The translations under genes and the position numbers were made by a program. Shown here piece after piece: positions 60,745-64,000 of a DNA stretch of 64,000 nt. Under the pieces are notes generated by a model, which made no database searches, was not told the origin of the DNA, and worked only from the letters and a program-made list of their open reading frames with translations. The stretch lies in NCBI GenBank assembly GCA_041521345.1, contig JBGOHB010000003.1. One strand, written 5' to 3'. Numbering within the stretch: position 1 is the stretch's first letter; each line of letters starts with the position of its first letter. The DNA is from Virgibacillus_N oceani_A (lineage in GTDB: Bacteria; Bacillota; Bacilli; Bacillales; Amphibacillaceae).

Positions 60745-61180
60745 ATGAAAACACACCCAATATTAGATGGAAAAGTAGCCGTTATAACAGGTGCTGCAAT
60801 GGGGTGGCGGATACATTATTAATATTTTTTCTGTGAACGGGTTCCGGCTCCAGCCAAAAACGTCTGCATATGTAGCTGCAAAACATGGGGTGGTAGGTTT
60901 AACAACAAATGGCCCCTTGGAATATGGCAAACATAATATTCGCATTAACTCCGATGCTCCTGGAGGGGTAGATACACCGATGTTACGAGGTGTTTTAGAG
61001 CTGTTTGGTTTTGATCCGGTTAAATATGCGAAACAACTTAGTGTGCTGGAAAGGTTTGCACAGCTAGAGGTTTCCCAAGCTACCGTGTGGTTAGCTTCTG
61101 ATTATTCTTCCTATGTAACTGGGAAAACCATCCATGTAGATAAAGAGGTTATACAAGTATGTAATGTATTCAAAAAATGA
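60745..61180 (+). pseudogene. SDR oxidoreductase with a large internal deletion
   Basis: ATG 60745 (AAGGAG upstream) reads KTHPILDGKVAVITGAAMG, the first beta strand and cofactor loop of an SDR, then meets a stop in that frame. The +1-shifted frame continues as GGYIINIFSVNGFRLQPKTS with the active-site AYVAAKHG and goes on to a plausible C-terminus (TGKTIHVDKE). About 110 residues between the cofactor loop and the catalytic Ser region are missing, with a frameshift at the junction near 60800-60806. Not functional as an SDR. Confidence 0.85.
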
Positions 61181-61207
61181 ACCTCCTATAAAGTATAGGG
61201 GGTTTTT
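61181..61207 (+). terminator. Terminator after the SDR pseudogene
   Basis: ACCTCCTATA (61181-61190) pairs with TATAGGGGGT (61194-61203) around a 3-base loop with one G-U pair, then TTTT. Confidence 0.85.
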
Positions 61208-61366
61208 GTGTTTATTGGATATTTACATGAAGTGTCATTATATTTTTTTCAAAAAGAAAAGGATCACCTGACCTAGAACTGACTTACTTCCCTTTTCCCT
61301 CTGCAATCCTGCTTTTCTGTGATATAATGACCTTTAATGATTTCCGTCTGAAAGGGGAGAATCCCG

Positions 61367-61927
61367 ATAGATTTACATAATATTGGCAGAAAAATAAAAC
61401 AAGCCCGGCTGGGGAATAAAAAAACGCAGCAGCAAATTGCAGATGAATGTGGTATATCTAAGAGTTTACTTTCGAAAATCGAGAATGGTCAAACAGCATC
61501 TGCCGTAGCAACATTATCCAAAATCAGTGATGCGCTGGGGGTTTCCTTGCCCTGGGTACTTGACAACCATCCGGAAACCGATCTTATGCTGCTCCCAAAA
61601 TCGGAGAGACAGTTAAAAGTAGGCGATGAAAACATGGGATATTCTTTTGAACTATTGGCAAACCGAACGAAATTTTCCAGCATTGAACCAACGATCGTGC
61701 ATGTAACACCAAAAGATACGAACTTGAGGCACGAACCTTACACCCACTCACAGGATGAGTTTATTTATATTTTGGAAGGCACAATTGAACTGCTTTATGA
61801 TGATGAAAAATACAAGATGGAACAAGGTGACACTGCTTATTTTAAGGGGAAAAAGACGCATCTCTTCGTTCCTGTTGACAACAATGGCGCAAAGGTTCTT
61901 ACTATTTTTATCGATACAGATGAATGA
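61367..61927 (+). CDS. XRE-family regulator with C-terminal cupin domain, apparent ATA start
   Basis: A 186-codon frame. Residues 1-65 form an XRE HTH (IGRKIKQARLGNKKTQQQIA, GISKSLLSKIENGQ). Residues 100-186 form a cupin_2 domain (HSQDEFIYILEGTIELLYDD, QGDTAYFKGKKTHLF). Such HTH-cupin regulators sense small metabolites. No ATG, GTG or TTG lies at the HTH start. The codon at proper distance from AAAGGGGA (61351-61358) is ATA at 61367, followed by DLHNIGRK. So either ATA is used as a start or the normal start was mutated. A TATAAT box lies at 61323-61328. The nearest TTG (61547) would leave only the cupin part. Confidence 0.8.
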   Translation: MDLHNIGRKIKQARLGNKKTQQQIADECGISKSLLSKIENGQTASAVATLSKISDALGVSLPWVLDNHPETDLMLLPKSERQLKVGDENMGYSFELLANRTKFSSIEPTIVHVTPKDTNLRHEPYTHSQDEFIYILEGTIELLYDDEKYKMEQGDTAYFKGKKTHLFVPVDNNGAKVLTIFIDTDE

Positions 61928-61931
61928 AAAT

Positions 61932-61974
61932 AAAAAGCTGCTGTATAATCTGATAATGAATACAGCAGCTTTTT
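61932..61974 (+). terminator. Terminator of the HTH-cupin gene
   Basis: AAAAAGCTGCTGTAT (61932-61946) pairs perfectly with ATACAGCAGCTTTTT (61960-61974). Confidence 0.95.
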
Positions 61975-62007
61975 CATTTTCAAATAGTTAATTCTACTTT
62001 CAAGGAT

Positions 62008-62154
62008 CTACAGAAACCATTTAAAATTGCCATAAAGCTTATGTTTGTATCTTTCGAGTCGTTTGATTTTCCTGAAAGTTAAAATGGAACATAACCAAAC
62101 AAATACAAACAACCATTCGTGACTCTCTCTTTCATTATCAATAATATTGTTCAT
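62008..62154 (-). CDS. 48-residue putative membrane peptide
   Basis: ATG 62154, preceded by GGGAGGGATGACC, opens a 48-codon frame. An acidic start (NNIIDNERESHE) is followed by a hydrophobic helix (WLFVFVWLCSIL) and a strongly basic tail (RKIKRLERYKHKL). The frame begins 70 bases after the hydrolase stop on the same strand and may be co-transcribed. The function is unknown. Confidence 0.6.
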   Translation of the reverse strand: MNNIIDNERESHEWLFVFVWLCSILTFRKIKRLERYKHKLYGNFKWFL

Positions 62155-62224
62155 GGTCATCCCTCCCGGTATAAATGAGATTTTGAAACTTAATTTAGCC
62201 CCTCTTAGAATCCCTGCTCAACCC

Positions 62225-64000
62225 TTATGAATACAATTGCCAAATAACCAGCCAAACAATTAAAATAATACTGCTGACAACGGATAGCAGGTGCCCGAAC
62301 TTCTGCACTTTGGATAATCGTGATTTTTTCCAAGTAACAATGATCATGACAAGGAAAACAAGGCTGGTCGCCGTAAAAATATAATTCAATACGGAATGGA
62401 ATAAGAGTTCCGAATAAGACCGAGTTGGATTCATCAACATCCGAATCGCTAAGACAAAAACATTCAGCACAATCGCTGCTCCCGAAAGATTCAATAGCCA
62501 ATTCCACTTTGTTATTGATGCCATTTTTTTCTTTCTTCTCCACGTCAGGAATGCACGCACCATTAAGACAAACGGTGAAATGAGAAAATATACAGCGCAC
62601 CAGATAAACAGTCCCATGGTGATATAAAGAAAGGCTTTACTTTTTTCCATGGGCAAATAATCGGAATAAGAAGTAGAAATTTGTTCAACTGCTCCGTCTG
62701 TCACTTGGAAATACATCACATTGTTCGGGATAAAAGCATTGTGTCCGCTTGTCATTTTATAAACATAAGGACTTGTTTGTACATAATTGGCTGTAAGTCC
62801 CGAAACACTGACTTCAATCTCATTATCATTTATGGATTTGATATTCAAAGGAATAAGATAATAATAATACAGATTCATAAATCCGCTGTGCATGCTGCGG
62901 GCTGTTAAATAACTCCCTTCTGTAACTGATGAATTTGGCAGCTTTTCCTCTACTGTTTTATCCCCATCTCCAACCAATTCATGAATCAAGTCAAATGAAA
63001 GATCTATTTCGTCTGCTTGATTGGTTAATACAATCACTGCAAAATTATCCTCTGGGACAATATGAAAATTACTGGAAAAAGCACCGGTACTTCCTGAATG
63101 CGTTAATCCTTTATACTGGCCATCATATTCCCAAAATCCATGGGCAACCCCAGGGACACCCTCATGGACAGAATAACTTGATGAAAGCAGTTCTGATAAT
63201 GTTTTATCTGCCCTTAATAAAGGAGATGTTTCATCGTTTGCAGGCATTAGTGCGGTTGCAAACTTTGCTAAGTCTACAGCTGTTCCGTTGATTCCACCGC
63301 TGGGATACAGGGAAATATAAAAAGGGTCGGATTCCCTGAATTTGGTTGGTTCATCTAATATGTATCCTTTTGTTTTATTTTGACGAATTTCCTCATTGTC
63401 CTCCACAGGAAGATGTATCGTTGAATGATTCATTCCCAATTTTGAAAAAATATTATCGGACACATAGTCGTAAAATTCCTGGCCTGTAATTTGTTCAATA
63501 ATAAAAGCAGCCAATGATGTAGCGTAATTGGAGTAAGCTACCACTTCCCCGGGTTTATAAACTTGTTCTGGTTCCGTCAATTTCAAAGCTTCTTCTAAGA
63601 TGGTCAAATGTTCCGGAGAGTTATAAAGCAAATCATGGATGTTTTCTTCAAAACCGGCATTGTGATTCATTAGGTTTAGCATTGAAATGGGATAATCATA
63701 GTTTAACTTTGTTAGAAATCCTTCAGGTAAATAGGTCCGTATGTCTTCGTTTAAGTCAATTCTGTCCTGTTCTGCCAGCTGCATCACAGCAACCCAAACA
63801 AACAATTTGGTTATAGAACCCCATTCAAGAACAGAAGTGCTTGCATCCATTGGAATTTGGGCTTCCATATCTGCATAACCATACCCTTTTGATAAGATGA
63901 TGCTGTCGTCTTTAACAACGACAATACTTGCACCTGGCACAGTCTTTCCAATGTAGTCTTCCGAGTAATCATCCAGAAAATCTTCCAATTCTGTAAGTGG
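62225..64000 (-). CDS. Serine beta-lactamase-like hydrolase with C-terminal membrane segments (5' end outside window)
   Basis: At least 591 residues of a class C beta-lactamase/FmtA-like hydrolase; the frame continues past 64000, so the signal peptide is missing. Catalytic motifs: SITK (in WGSITKLF), YSN (in VAYSNYATS) and HSGSTG in place of KTG. After the ~350-residue hydrolase domain comes a beta-rich region, then four hydrophobic helices (from about residue 445) such as FLYITMGLFIWCAVYFLI and IILIVWLVIWQLYS. Such proteins act on D-amino-acid ester or peptide bonds, for example of cell-wall polymers; the substrate is unknown. Confidence 0.9.
   Translation of the reverse strand, partial: PLTELEDFLDDYSEDYIGKTVPGASIVVVKDDSIILSKGYGYADMEAQIPMDASTSVLEWGSITKLFVWVAVMQLAEQDRIDLNEDIRTYLPEGFLTKLNYDYPISMLNLMNHNAGFEENIHDLLYNSPEHLTILEEALKLTEPEQVYKPGEVVAYSNYATSLAAFIIEQITGQEFYDYVSDNIFSKLGMNHSTIHLPVEDNEEIRQNKTKGYILDEPTKFRESDPFYISLYPSGGINGTAVDLAKFATALMPANDETSPLLRADKTLSELLSSSYSVHEGVPGVAHGFWEYDGQYKGLTHSGSTGAFSSNFHIVPEDNFAVIVLTNQADEIDLSFDLIHELVGDGDKTVEEKLPNSSVTEGSYLTARSMHSGFMNLYYYYLIPLNIKSINDNEIEVSVSGLTANYVQTSPYVYKMTSGHNAFIPNNVMYFQVTDGAVEQISTSYSDYLPMEKSKAFLYITMGLFIWCAVYFLISPFVLMVRAFLTWRRKKKMASITKWNWLLNLSGAAIVLNVFVLAIRMLMNPTRSYSELLFHSVLNYIFTATSLVFLVMIIVTWKKSRLSKVQKFGHLLSVVSSIILIVWLVIWQLYS

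Overview
The window comes from the chromosome of a low-GC, endospore-forming member of the Bacillaceae. An Oceanobacillus, Virgibacillus or Lentibacillus-like genome is my inference. The evidence is a set of spore-associated genes (prkA, yhbH, spoVR, two sspH-type SASP genes, a ypjP-like gene, DUF3231 proteins), Bacillus-type ribosome binding sites with many GTG and TTG starts, sigma-A promoters and intrinsic terminators, and rather acidic secreted proteins that fit a salt-tolerant organism. I see no rRNA, tRNA or CRISPR array.

Layout. 0-4.3 kb is a small accessory island: a cut-off gene at the left edge, a truncated PD-(D/E)XK nuclease-like gene, a convergent type II restriction-modification pair (an HTH-fused C5 methyltransferase and a QxK nuclease), a frameshifted TetR gene and a DUF3784 membrane protein. 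4.4-6.7 kb encodes a secreted M6 metalloprotease with a FIMAH tail. 7.5-14.4 kb is a seven-gene MoxR/DUF58/DUF4129/DUF4350/SpoIIM-like/RDD membrane operon. 14.5-23.3 kb holds metabolic and solitary genes: an aldo-keto reductase, class I FBP aldolase, a Fur-box-controlled flavin reductase, DUF3231, an SDR and an oligopeptide-type binding lipoprotein. 23.4-26.0 kb is an orphan ZorA/ZorB-like proton-channel pair. 26.1-30.0 kb is a decayed, partly duplicated region with an mhpD-like gene, an mhpD remnant, a MarR remnant, repeats and a divergent HPr-kinase paralogue. 30.2-36.1 kb is a proline-utilisation locus (putP, proline dehydrogenase, P5C dehydrogenase), divergent from its sigma-54 activator, with a textbook -24/-12 promoter.

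36.5-50.4 kb carries prkA, yhbH and spoVR. The first two are separated by a TetR-regulated ABC exporter; GNAT genes and a MocR regulator lie between yhbH and spoVR. 50.6-54.8 kb has a guanine deaminase, small spore or stress genes, a sirtuin and an sspH operon that includes an unlisted 39-residue DUF4023-like gene. About 54.9-55.26 kb looks like an IS200/IS605 remnant that kept its terminal hairpins and a possible omega-RNA segment but no transposase or tnpB. 55.4-64 kb holds a CNNM/CorC-type transporter, a TetR gene with a two-palindrome promoter, a CxxT Spx paralogue, an FMN reductase, HMG-CoA lyase behind a perfect 23-bp palindrome, an SDR with an internal deletion, an HTH-cupin gene with an apparent ATA start, a 48-residue membrane peptide and the 3' part of a membrane-tailed serine beta-lactamase-like hydrolase.

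The items I would follow first are the solitary ZorAB-like pair, the IS605/omega-RNA remnant, the regulatory sites with near-perfect matches (sigma-54, Fur, two TetR double operators, the mvaB palindrome), and several genes with changed key residues (CxxT Spx, HprK without the EIRG signature, GTFTGA activator). All family assignments come from reading motifs; no searches were run.
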